Made by a program: the position numbers and the translations under genes
The notes under the pieces: model-generated
Told to the model about the DNA's origin: nothing
Databases searched by the model: none
The model's input: the letters and a program-made list of their open reading frames with translations, nothing else
Shown: positions 1-6,374 of the stretch, piece by piece
Layout: each line of letters starts with the position of its first letter
Position numbering within the stretch: position 1 is the first letter of the stretch
DNA from: an uncultured Clostridia bacterium
Lineage (GTDB): Bacteria; Bacillota; Clostridia; Christensenellales; Borkfalkiaceae
Length of the DNA stretch: 6,740 bases
Reading direction: 5' to 3'
Assembly: GCA_947174955.1 (NCBI GenBank)
Contig: CAMWKX010000073.1
Location: 1 to 6,740, forward strand

Positions 1-773
1 CTAGCTGCCTCGGCTACGGCACGACGAGTTTTAAAGTAATTCAAAAGCGCGGCAATAAGAGCGTTTTCGTCATAGCCCTTCGACAAAAGGTCGAAGCTTA
101 TTTCCGCAAATGTCGGAAAGTCGCGCCTTGCCACCGCGCCCGTCATCTGGTAAACGCGGAAATCGGCGTCCTTGTACACGAGCTCGTCGACAGTCTTTTT
201 CGTAATCTGTGCGCCTCCGCCGTACTCTATCAGCTTTTCAACCTCTTTGCTTACCCTCGCCATATCGCACAGGCAATAGTCGGCAACCGCCTCGCACGCC
301 TCCACGGTGGACGAGGCGCCCGCACGCTTCATAGTAAGGTACGCCCACTTGGCAACCGTTTCCCTGTCCGATTTATTGCAGTCAATATAGGTTATGCATT
401 TTTTGCGCTTTAAATCAACGCCCTTCTTGCTCTGAGAATTCACTATGAGCAAAACCGCCGTTTCGGGGAAATTTTCGAATACGGCTTTTAAGTACTTTTC
501 CCAGTCGCTCTCGGTCGGGTAAAAATCGGAAATTTTTATCATCCTCTTTTCAGCCATAAACGGATACGCCGCGACAGCCGAAGTTATTTCGGTGAGATTT
601 GCGCCCTTGTACTGCCCCCCGTCGAACGATGAAAAGTTGAGCTCGGGCATCTGCAAAAACGCCGCTTTAAGCTGTTCCTCCGCCTTACGGCGGAAATACG
701 CATCGTCGCCCTCGATTAAATAAATCGGGCGCGCCCCCTCTTTTATGTCCTCTTTAAGTTGTGTAAATTTCAT
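1..773 (-). CDS. holA: DNA polymerase III subunit delta (HolA), 3' part missing
   Basis: The frame reads open from an ATG at 773 to the left edge, giving 257 residues without a stop. The family is usually about 330-345 residues, so roughly the last 75-85, the end of the collar domain III, lie outside the window. The N-terminus has the delta signature: a short helix, then YLIEGDDAYFRRKA at about 18-31, matching the family's Y-L-I-x-G-[ED]-[DE] start. A VLLIVNSQSKK strand region follows near 108-118, and later comes a helical segment (VAKWAYLTMKRAGA). No Walker A motif is expected, because delta is a non-ATPase clamp-loader subunit that opens the beta clamp. The start is set by AAGGGAG (786-780) ending six bases upstream, inside the end of comEC. 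Only 3 bases (ATT) separate the comEC TGA from this ATG, so translational coupling is likely. comEC–holA adjacency is a known Firmicutes arrangement, which supports the call. Confidence 0.92.
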   Translation of the reverse strand, partial: MKFTQLKEDIKEGARPIYLIEGDDAYFRRKAEEQLKAAFLQMPELNFSSFDGGQYKGANLTEITSAVAAYPFMAEKRMIKISDFYPTESDWEKYLKAVFENFPETAVLLIVNSQSKKGVDLKRKKCITYIDCNKSDRETVAKWAYLTMKRAGASSTVEACEAVADYCLCDMARVSKEVEKLIEYGGGAQITKKTVDELVYKDADFRVYQMTGAVARRDFPTFAEISFDLLSKGYDENALIAALLNYFKTRRAVAEAA

Positions 774-776
774 AAT

Positions 777-2831
777 TCACTCCCTTGGAATTACGTGAAA
801 AGATTTGTATCCCATCTTCGATATTTCGTAGTGCATCGTGCCGCAGACGTCCAGCGCATAATCGCAGCCGCCCGCTTGCAGCACCGCGCCGTTATTTCCG
901 AAACAGTACAGTTCGAAGTCCGAACCTTCGGCGCTGAACGTATCGAAAACTCTTTCGTTCTGTACGAGCGTAATCTCCGTACCATACACGTTTACAGTCA
1001 GCGCGTTGCCGCGGTACGTGAAATAGACGCCGCACTCAGTAAAACTGTCGCAATAATATATCGGAGTATCCCCGAGCGACGGCAACGGAAAAGAATCGCC
1101 GCGCATATACACCCTTTGGTATTCTTCGCCCAGGGCGGTCACCGCGGTCAGCCCGTCGTCGCCGCCGAGAACTACCAGAACGTCGGCTGCAGCCGAATTG
1201 CCCGACTGCATTTTCAGATTTTCCGTTACCACCAGCACGGTGCCCTGCGAGGTCGTAATGGTAACCGAACCGCCGTCGTAGCCCGAGTTGAATTCCACTA
1301 TCGCAAAGCCGTCGGTCAGGTTGCTTACACACGAAAGAACGAGCACAATAACCGCAAACGCGCACGGATATGCCGAACGCAGAAAGGGGCGCAGATTGAG
1401 TTTGTCCGTGACGCCGATAACGAGCAATGCAAACGGCAGATAAATCCAGTTTGCGAAATCGCCCGAAATAACCGCGTTGTCGAAGCCGCACTCGGTAACC
1501 AGGTTGATTATGAGATTTACCGGCAGAGTGGAAAGTTCCAAAAGTCCGCCCGCCGCGGGCACGACCGCCGAAACGCACGCACATATGAACAACGGAATAT
1601 ACAGCGCGGAAATGAGCGGTATGAATACGAAGTTGAGAAAAAGCCCCGCAGCCGAAATATAGCCGAACGCCGTGAGCTGTACGGGATAAACCGCAACCTG
1701 CGCAGACAGTCCCGCCGACAACGCCGAGGCAAGCTTTTCTGGCAGAAAGCCGAGAAGGCGGCCTATGTTCCTGCCAAGTAAAATTATTCCCGCCACTGCC
1801 GCGAACGACAGAGTAAATCCCACGCTGAACAGATACAGCGGATTGATTAAAAGCAGTATTACCGCCGCAGAGGCGAGCGCGTTCAGGCCGTCGTGTTTGC
1901 GGTGAAAACAGCCCGCTACCGCCACCACCGAACACATAACCAAGGCGCGTACCGAAGAGGGCGAAAACAGGCAGATGCCCGAATAGGTAAACAAGACGGC
2001 TATCCTGAGCGCCGTAGAAACGTAGCGGTTTAACCTCAGCTTTTTAAAGATAAATGTGAGTACACCGAATATTACGCCCAAGTGTAAACCCGAAACGGCA
2101 AATACGTGGGCAATGCCGCCGTTACGGAATGCGGCAAGCGTGCCTTCGGATATTGCGTCGGTATTTCCCGTGAGCATTGCAAAGCACACAGCCGCCGTTT
2201 CGCCGTCCGTATTTTTATAAAGCGCCCTTTCGAACGCGTGATTTATTTCGCCGAACAAATCGAAACGGTACTCCGACCGCATACCGCCGCTTACCGTACA
2301 CACGTACTTTACGCCGCGGCAGGCGTTATAGGAAACCGAGCCGAACTCGATAAAATTCTGTTTTTCGAGCTGAGTATAGAAATTGACGGTATACCCGCGG
2401 CGGCAGTACTCGCCCGCATTTTCGGCGAGGTACGCGGCAACTTTGCCCTTTACCGCCTCTCCGTTGACCGTCACGTCGGATAATATAAGATATCTGTTGC
2501 CGCCCGAGGTCACTCCCGTTTTGTATACCTTTCCGCTTACGCTTACTGCAATATCTTCCAGAACTTCGAGGCTCTGAAACGAGTTATATTCGGCTAACAG
2601 ATAGATTGCACCTGTCAGAAAAAACAAAGTTGCCCCTATAATGATAAGCGGCTTGGATACGCCGCCTTTAATTATGGCAACCGGTATGCAAGCCGCTAAT
2701 ACTATCAGTACAGGTATTAAAATATAAATTCCGCTTAATCGAAAGTACGCAAGCACTGTTGAGTAAACAATACCCGCGCACAGCGCCGTTGCCATCAGCA
2801 CCGGCACGCGCACATTAAACGGTTTTCTCAT
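777..2831 (-). CDS. comEC: ComEC/Rec2 family DNA uptake channel protein, degenerate C-terminal domain
   Basis: This 684-residue polytopic membrane protein transports single-stranded DNA across the inner membrane during natural transformation. About three hydrophobic segments (roughly 10-30, 34-55, 58-80) come first, followed by an OB-fold-like periplasmic part at about 90-175 (DUF4131 region). The Competence domain core runs from about 210 to 505. It contains the hallmark SGLHLG at 247-252, preceded by GGIAHVFAV, and SPSSVRA at 290-296 (family consensus SP..VRA). Residues 507-684 sit where most ComEC proteins carry a metallo-beta-lactamase domain. There, DVGQGD is replaced by the region FNSGYDGG (514-521) and HPHADH by VVLGGDDG (553-560), so catalytic residues are lacking. 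The ATG at 2831 has GGAG ten bases upstream. It precedes holA by 3 bases and follows arsR by 76. A metallo-beta-lactamase-free ComEC could still act as a channel. The family assignment is firm; activity in transformation is not shown. Confidence 0.93.
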   Translation of the reverse strand: MRKPFNVRVPVLMATALCAGIVYSTVLAYFRLSGIYILIPVLIVLAACIPVAIIKGGVSKPLIIIGATLFFLTGAIYLLAEYNSFQSLEVLEDIAVSVSGKVYKTGVTSGGNRYLILSDVTVNGEAVKGKVAAYLAENAGEYCRRGYTVNFYTQLEKQNFIEFGSVSYNACRGVKYVCTVSGGMRSEYRFDLFGEINHAFERALYKNTDGETAAVCFAMLTGNTDAISEGTLAAFRNGGIAHVFAVSGLHLGVIFGVLTFIFKKLRLNRYVSTALRIAVLFTYSGICLFSPSSVRALVMCSVVAVAGCFHRKHDGLNALASAAVILLLINPLYLFSVGFTLSFAAVAGIILLGRNIGRLLGFLPEKLASALSAGLSAQVAVYPVQLTAFGYISAAGLFLNFVFIPLISALYIPLFICACVSAVVPAAGGLLELSTLPVNLIINLVTECGFDNAVISGDFANWIYLPFALLVIGVTDKLNLRPFLRSAYPCAFAVIVLVLSCVSNLTDGFAIVEFNSGYDGGSVTITTSQGTVLVVTENLKMQSGNSAAADVLVVLGGDDGLTAVTALGEEYQRVYMRGDSFPLPSLGDTPIYYCDSFTECGVYFTYRGNALTVNVYGTEITLVQNERVFDTFSAEGSDFELYCFGNNGAVLQAGGCDYALDVCGTMHYEISKMGYKSFHVIPRE
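780..786 (-). promoter_or_regulatory. Ribosome binding site of holA, inside comEC
   Basis: On the minus strand AAGGGAG lies six bases before the ATG at 773 and overlaps the last codons of comEC. The preceding stop and the new start are 3 bases apart, so the same ribosomes may continue into holA. Confidence 0.7.
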
Positions 2832-2866
2832 CAGTAATTGGCTCCATATTAAATAAAGTTTAAAGA

Positions 2867-2895
2867 ATTATAACTCTATTTCGCCAATAACGCAA
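2867..2895 (-). promoter_or_regulatory. Possible internal promoter for comEC–holA
   Basis: On the minus strand a perfect -10 TATAAT (2872-2867) lies 17 bases downstream of a weak -35 TTGCGT (2895-2890, three of six consensus bases). Transcription would start near 2860 and leave a leader of about 29 bases that holds the comEC GGAG site (2845-2842). The surroundings are AT-rich, so a chance -10 is possible. No convincing terminator is seen between arsR and comEC, so readthrough from arsR is also expected. Confidence 0.45.
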
Positions 2896-2907
2896 ACAAA
2901 AACCGCT

Positions 2908-3246
2908 TTAACAACCCAAAAACTCTACGCCTTTGAGCATTACGTCGTTAACCGTGTCGTTTACAAGAGAATACGTTATTATCTTGCCGTCGCGCTCGCA
3001 TTTGACTATGCCTAAATTTTTGAGTAGCCGAAGCTGATGCGAAACCGTCGTCTGGTTTATTTCCAGAACGCGCGACAAGTCGGTCACGCACATCTCGGAT
3101 ATGGCGAGCGCCGACAACATTCTCACCCTCGTCGGGTCGGCAAACACGCCGAAAAAACAGGTGATGCTGTCCAAAACGTCACCCTCGGGCACATACTCTC
3201 TCACTAAGTCTTTCGTACGTCTGTCAAGCAACATCATATCCTGCAT
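2908..3246 (-). CDS. ArsR/SmtB family winged-helix transcriptional regulator
   Basis: This is a 112-residue DNA-binding protein of the metal-sensing ArsR/SmtB family, usually a dimeric repressor released by a metal or other inducer. The core matches the family: FADPTRVRMLSAL at 35-47, EMCVTDLSRVLEINQTTVSHQLRLLKNLGIV at 51-81 in the turn and recognition helices, then the wing CERDGKIITYSL at 83-94. The classic ELCVCDL metal box reads EMCVTDL, keeping one cysteine (Cys53) and losing the second. Other cysteines are 30, 83 and 112. The C-terminal helix has Asp97, Asp101 and Glu108 but no histidines, so a typical SmtB alpha-5 zinc site is not obvious. The inducer is therefore unknown. I chose the ATG at 3246 because AAGGAGG lies five bases before it. 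A longer reading from TTG at 3267 would start inside the -10 box. It lies downstream of copA on the same strand, with its own promoter. Confidence 0.9.
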   Translation of the reverse strand: MQDMMLLDRRTKDLVREYVPEGDVLDSITCFFGVFADPTRVRMLSALAISEMCVTDLSRVLEINQTTVSHQLRLLKNLGIVKCERDGKIITYSLVNDTVNDVMLKGVEFLGC

Positions 3247-3251
3247 ATCAG

Positions 3252-3258
3252 CCTCCTT
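3252..3258 (-). promoter_or_regulatory. Ribosome binding site that sets the arsR-type start
   Basis: A perfect AAGGAGG on the minus strand ends five bases before the ATG at 3246. It rules out the longer frame beginning with TTG at 3267, in which this site would be coding sequence. Confidence 0.85.
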
Positions 3259-3266
3259 ACAACACA

Positions 3267-3296
3267 ATTATAAGGGGTGATATGCGCCTGTGTAAA
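3267..3296 (-). promoter_or_regulatory. Sigma-A type promoter of the arsR-type gene
   Basis: On the minus strand, TTTACA (3296-3291, five of six consensus bases) and TATAAT (3272-3267, perfect) are 18 bases apart. Transcription would begin near 3260, giving a very short leader of about 14 bases that contains the AAGGAGG site. The promoter makes arsR, and probably comEC and holA, transcribable independently of copA. Confidence 0.75.
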
Positions 3297-3317
3297 TATA
3301 AGTTTTTAGCTTATATT
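3295..3317. repeat. Perfect 8-bp inverted repeat, candidate ArsR operator
   Basis: AATATAAG (3295-3302) and CTTATATT (3310-3317) are perfect reverse complements separated by 7 bases. The dyad overlaps the upstream edge of the -35 box of the arsR promoter by two bases, and otherwise lies upstream of it. ArsR-family repressors typically bind AT-rich dyads at their own promoters, so autoregulation is the natural inference. A terminator for copA is unlikely: the stem is almost all A-T and no U-run follows it on the minus strand. Confidence 0.5.
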
Positions 3318-3338
3318 GTCATAATCGAGAAATGTTTG

Positions 3339-3554
3339 TCACTTGCTTTCTATAGCCGTAACCTTATAACCCGCTTCTTCGACGACCTTCTTGATTTCCT
3401 CGTCCGAAACCTCGTCGCGGCTGCGGATTACGGCAAGATTTTTCTTTAACTTGACGTCCGCGGACACCACTCCGCTCACCGCCGAAAGCGCCTTTTCCAC
3501 TCTTGCGGCGCAGTGGTCGCAACACATACCTTCGATTGTAACAAGCTTTTTCAT
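3339..3554 (-). other. C-terminal HMA domain of CopA with possible internal start (CopZ-like, 71 residues)
   Basis: Residues 753-823 of the ATPase form a complete heavy-metal-associated domain. It starts MKKLVTIEGMCCDHCAARVE, contains the MxCxxC copper site, and ends in a typical GYKV strand. It begins exactly at a Met codon (3554). On the minus strand GAGG (3566-3563) lies eight bases upstream, a reasonable Shine-Dalgarno site. The preceding 20 or so residues are a polar linker rich in Glu, Gln, Asn and Ser. The sequence would fit either a former separate copZ gene fused to copA or a dual product, with a free copper chaperone made by internal initiation. Only the fusion is certain from the sequence; independent translation is inference. 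Confidence 0.35.
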
Positions 3555-5810
3555 ATATCCGTCCTCACTTTGATTATTTTGTTCCGCCGCCTCGTCGGCT
3601 GTCGGTTTTTCAACCTTTAAATTTTTGTTTTTGTAGAGCAGCAATCTGAGCGCGTTGCACACGACAAACAGCGAACTCAAACTCATACACAGCGCGGCTA
3701 TCATCGGGTTAAAGTAGAAGCCTACGGGCGAGAGCACGCCCGCCGCGACGGGGATCATAACCGTGTTGTAGAAAAACGCCCAGAATAGATTCTGCTTTAT
3801 GTTGCGCACGGTTGCGCGGCTCAAATCTATCGCCGTATCGAGAGCGCGCAAATCGCCGCCGACAAGCACTACGCCAGCACTGTCTATCGCCACGTCCGTG
3901 CCGTCGCCTATCGCTATTCCCACGTCAGCCTGCTTTAATGCGGGGCTGTCGTTAATGCCGTCGCCGACCATTGCCACCGTTCCGCCCACTTTCTGCATAT
4001 TTTCAACCGCTTTGAGCTTATCCTCGGGCATAACCTCGGCAACGAAGTCGTCAAGCCCCACTCTGTTCGCCACAGCCTGCGCGGCAACCTCGCCGTCACC
4101 CGTCAGCATTGCAAGCTTGATGCCGCGCGCCTTCAACAGCGAAATCGCCTCCGCGCTCGTCGGCTTGACAGAGTCGGTTACGGCAATTATTGCTATCGCT
4201 CTCTTTTCGTCCGCAAGAAAGGTAACCGTCTTGCCCTGCGCGGCAAGCTCTTCCGCCCTTGCGGATACCTCGCCCGAAATTTTAATTCCGTCCAAAAGCG
4301 CGCGGTTGCCAAGGCGGTAACGCACTCCGCCTACCTCCGCCGTCGCGCCCTTGCCGATAAGGTACTCGAAGCCGCTCGTTTGCTCGCCGCTTCCGCAGTA
4401 CTCGGCAATACACTTTGCCAGCGGGTGGTTGGAGTTGCTCTCTATCCCGCCCGCAATTTTTTTCGCCTGTTCCTCGTCGAAGTCGAAAGTAATAAAATCG
4501 GATACGCGCGGTTTGCCCTCAGTTATGGTCGCCGTTTTATCGAGCAGTATGCAGTTGAGTTCGCGCGTTTTCTGCAAAGCGTCCGCGTCCTTGTACAGCA
4601 CGCCCAGCGAAGCCGCCTTGCCCGTCGACGTCATTATCGCCACGGGCGTTGCAAGCCCCAGCGCGCACGGACACGAAACGACGAGCACGGAAATGGCGTA
4701 CGTCACGCAGTGCGCGGGCACGAACGCGCCGTCTATGAGCATCCATACGGCAAAGGTTATGAGCGAAAGCACGGTAACCACGGGCACGAAAACGCCCGCG
4801 ACCTTGTCGGCAAATTTTTGTATGGGCGCTTTGGACGCTCCCGCCGCCCTTACCATTTTTATTATCTGCGCAAGCGTGGTCTGTCCGCCCACTCTCTCGG
4901 CGCGCACCTTGATAACGCCGCCCGTGTTGACCGAAGCGGTCGTCACTCTGTCGCCCTCGGTCACCTCGACGGGCATACTCTCGCCGGTAATCGCCGACTT
5001 GTCGACAAACGAATGACCTTCGACAATCACGCCGTCGACGGGCACGTAGTCGCCCTGCATTACCACGCAGATATCCCCCGTCTTAACGCTCTTGACGGGC
5101 ACGCTTTTTCTCTCGCCGTCCACCTCTATTGTGACCGTGTCGGGGGCGAGGCGGAGAAGCTTTTCAATCTCGTCGCCCGTCTTTTTCTTGGACTTTTCTT
5201 CCAGCCACTTGCCGATATCCACGAGCGCAAGTATCATTGCCGCGCTCTCGAAATACAGATGCGTCATACTGCCCACGGTTATTCCGAAAAACAGCAGTAC
5301 CGTCAGCACCGCCGAATACAGGAAGGACACGCCCGAACCGAGCGCAACCAGTGTGTCCATATTGGGCACTCTTTTGAACAGCGCAACCGCTCCCCGCGTG
5401 AAATATTTATAATTTATTCCTATGACCGCACCCGCCAGCACGCATTGCGCCAACGCCGTCCATTTTAAGTTTTCGCCAAGCTCGATCAGGTGCGGAAGCC
5501 CCATAGAAATGAACATCAGCGGCGCAAGAAGGCACACGGATATTATAAAGCGGATAAAAAGCGCTTTATCTTCGTTTTTCGCCTTTTCCGCGGGGGCTTC
5601 GCCCTCCTCGTAAATGCCGTAGCCGAGGGATAGTACGCAGTCAATTACGGTTTGCTCGTCCAAAACGGCTTCGTCGAAGTCTAAGCGCAGGCTCTTGCCC
5701 ATAAGGCTGACTTCCGCGCTTTTAACGCCGTCGAGCTTGCCTACCGCCCTCTCTATGCCGGACGAACACGCCGAACACGTCATGCCCGTTATATCGTAAT
5801 TTTTAATCAA
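3339..5810 (-). CDS. copA: CopA-type Cu+ exporting P1B-1 ATPase with N- and C-terminal HMA domains
   Basis: This 823-residue membrane pump would expel Cu+ from the cytoplasm using ATP. In order: an N-terminal HMA domain (about 3-67) with GMTCSAC (Cys12, Cys15); membrane helices between about 86 and 200; an actuator domain with TGES at 275-278; two helices with the ion-binding CPC at 380-382; the phosphorylation and nucleotide domains; two last helices with Tyr681-Asn682 and Met709/Ser712-Ser713, the Cu+-type (P1B-1) signature; and a C-terminal HMA (753-823) with MCCDHC. The hinge GDGINDSPAL (616-625) is canonical. Oddly, the phosphorylation motif is DKTAT (424-428) instead of DKTGT, the HP motif is SNSNHP (458-463), and MLTGDG replaces MLTGDN (568-573). 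The start is TTG at 5810: AAGGTGA lies six bases upstream and an in-frame TGA sits just three codons before. The nitroreductase ends 16 bases upstream, so the two are probably co-transcribed. Confidence 0.93.
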   Translation of the reverse strand: MIKNYDITGMTCSACSSGIERAVGKLDGVKSAEVSLMGKSLRLDFDEAVLDEQTVIDCVLSLGYGIYEEGEAPAEKAKNEDKALFIRFIISVCLLAPLMFISMGLPHLIELGENLKWTALAQCVLAGAVIGINYKYFTRGAVALFKRVPNMDTLVALGSGVSFLYSAVLTVLLFFGITVGSMTHLYFESAAMILALVDIGKWLEEKSKKKTGDEIEKLLRLAPDTVTIEVDGERKSVPVKSVKTGDICVVMQGDYVPVDGVIVEGHSFVDKSAITGESMPVEVTEGDRVTTASVNTGGVIKVRAERVGGQTTLAQIIKMVRAAGASKAPIQKFADKVAGVFVPVVTVLSLITFAVWMLIDGAFVPAHCVTYAISVLVVSCPCALGLATPVAIMTSTGKAASLGVLYKDADALQKTRELNCILLDKTATITEGKPRVSDFITFDFDEEQAKKIAGGIESNSNHPLAKCIAEYCGSGEQTSGFEYLIGKGATAEVGGVRYRLGNRALLDGIKISGEVSARAEELAAQGKTVTFLADEKRAIAIIAVTDSVKPTSAEAISLLKARGIKLAMLTGDGEVAAQAVANRVGLDDFVAEVMPEDKLKAVENMQKVGGTVAMVGDGINDSPALKQADVGIAIGDGTDVAIDSAGVVLVGGDLRALDTAIDLSRATVRNIKQNLFWAFFYNTVMIPVAAGVLSPVGFYFNPMIAALCMSLSSLFVVCNALRLLLYKNKNLKVEKPTADEAAEQNNQSEDGYMKKLVTIEGMCCDHCAARVEKALSAVSGVVSADVKLKKNLAVIRSRDEVSDEEIKKVVEEAGYKVTAIESK

Positions 5811-5816
5811 ATTCAG

Positions 5817-5823
5817 TCACCTT
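5817..5823 (-). promoter_or_regulatory. Ribosome binding site supporting the TTG start of copA
   Basis: AAGGTGA on the minus strand lies six bases before TTG at 5810 and just after the nitroreductase stop (TAA at 5829-5827). An in-frame TGA falls inside this site, so copA cannot start further upstream. The next Met (residue 10) would cut into the first HMA domain. Confidence 0.65.
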
Positions 5824-5826
5824 ATC

Positions 5827-6342
5827 TTAAAGATATTTTACCGTGTCTTCGAGCGGCTTGCGCTTAAAGTGTAAGCCCGCAGGTTTGCAATCCTCTTTCG
5901 GATAACCAAGCGGCAACAGCGCGATAATCTTTTCGTCGGCGGGTATGGAGAACGCCGCACGCACCTTTTCGGGGTCGAAATAACCCACCCAGCAGGAGCC
6001 TATCCCCAGCTCCCACGCCTGCATCATTGCGTGCGTGCAGACGATTGAAATATCTATATCGCCCGTGTTGTAATCGTCGGTGAAAGGATTTTTCCACTCT
6101 TCCGAAGTCTTCGAAGTAAATATTATTATCGTACTTGCGCCGAACGTGTATTTGGTTATTGCCGAGAGCTTGGCTATACCCTCCGCACTGTTTACCACGT
6201 ACAGCCGCTGGGGCTGGTTGTTGCAAGCCGTGGGCGCCGCGTTTGCCGCCCGTAAAATTTCGTCAAGTTTCTCCTGCTCTACTTTTATGTCGGAAAACTT
6301 GCGCACCGAATAGCGTGCCTTAGCCAAATCTTTAAAATCCAT
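5827..6342 (-). CDS. Small FMN-dependent nitroreductase family protein
   Basis: This 171-residue cytoplasmic oxidoreductase belongs to the nitroreductase fold, which uses FMN and NAD(P)H to reduce nitro compounds, quinones or similar acceptors. The N-terminus has RYSVRKF (10-16), the Arg-x-Ser-x-Arg FMN phosphate contact. AAPTACNNQPQRLYVV (35-50) matches the family's APSA.N.QPW strand, and GIGSCWVGYFD (113-123) with LLPLGYP (142-148) the C-terminal FMN and dimer region. The length is typical of the compact subgroup. The ATG at 6342 is preceded at five bases by GGCGGAG. An upstream in-frame ATG at 6384 lies between the -35 and -10 boxes and cannot be in the transcript. It is the first gene of a tight pair with copA (16-base gap). 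The substrate cannot be read from the sequence. A copper-stress role is inferred from the neighbour and from the copper-induced nitroreductase CinD of Lactococcus. Confidence 0.9.
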   Translation of the reverse strand: MDFKDLAKARYSVRKFSDIKVEQEKLDEILRAANAAPTACNNQPQRLYVVNSAEGIAKLSAITKYTFGASTIIIFTSKTSEEWKNPFTDDYNTGDIDISIVCTHAMMQAWELGIGSCWVGYFDPEKVRAAFSIPADEKIIALLPLGYPKEDCKPAGLHFKRKPLEDTVKYL

Positions 6343-6347
6343 ATATA

Positions 6348-6354
6348 CTCCGCC
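6348..6354 (-). promoter_or_regulatory. Ribosome binding site that sets the nitroreductase start
   Basis: GGCGGAG on the minus strand lies five bases before the ATG at 6342. It falls in the short leader (about 26 bases) predicted from the promoter, and so favours the shorter 171-residue protein. Confidence 0.65.
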
Positions 6355-6374
6355 GTCAAAATATTCTTGATTTG

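Noticed and set aside
759..1781. Long plus-strand open frame (340 codons) opposite comEC
   Set aside because: Its translation is rich in Arg, His and Gln with no domain pattern, and it lies antisense to a clear ComEC. It is a by-product of GC-rich codon usage on the other strand, as is the 362-codon plus-strand frame at 4380-5468 opposite copA.
1036..1935. Minus-strand open frame of 299 codons inside comEC
   Set aside because: It is in a different frame of the same strand as comEC, has low-complexity Arg/Gly composition and no recognisable domain, so it is a frame shadow.
2832..2907. Small gene or terminator between arsR and comEC
   Set aside because: Only 76 bases, AT-rich, with stretches of T and A but no GC-rich stem and no coding frame with a ribosome binding site.
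3247..3267. Extended N-terminus of the ArsR-type protein starting from TTG at 3267
   Set aside because: The extension overlaps the -10 box and the AAGGAGG site, so the message would not contain the TTG. The ATG at 3246 is the real start.
3295..3317. Rho-independent terminator after copA
   Set aside because: The stem is almost pure A-T and lacks a following U-run on the minus strand. Its place at the arsR promoter fits an operator better.
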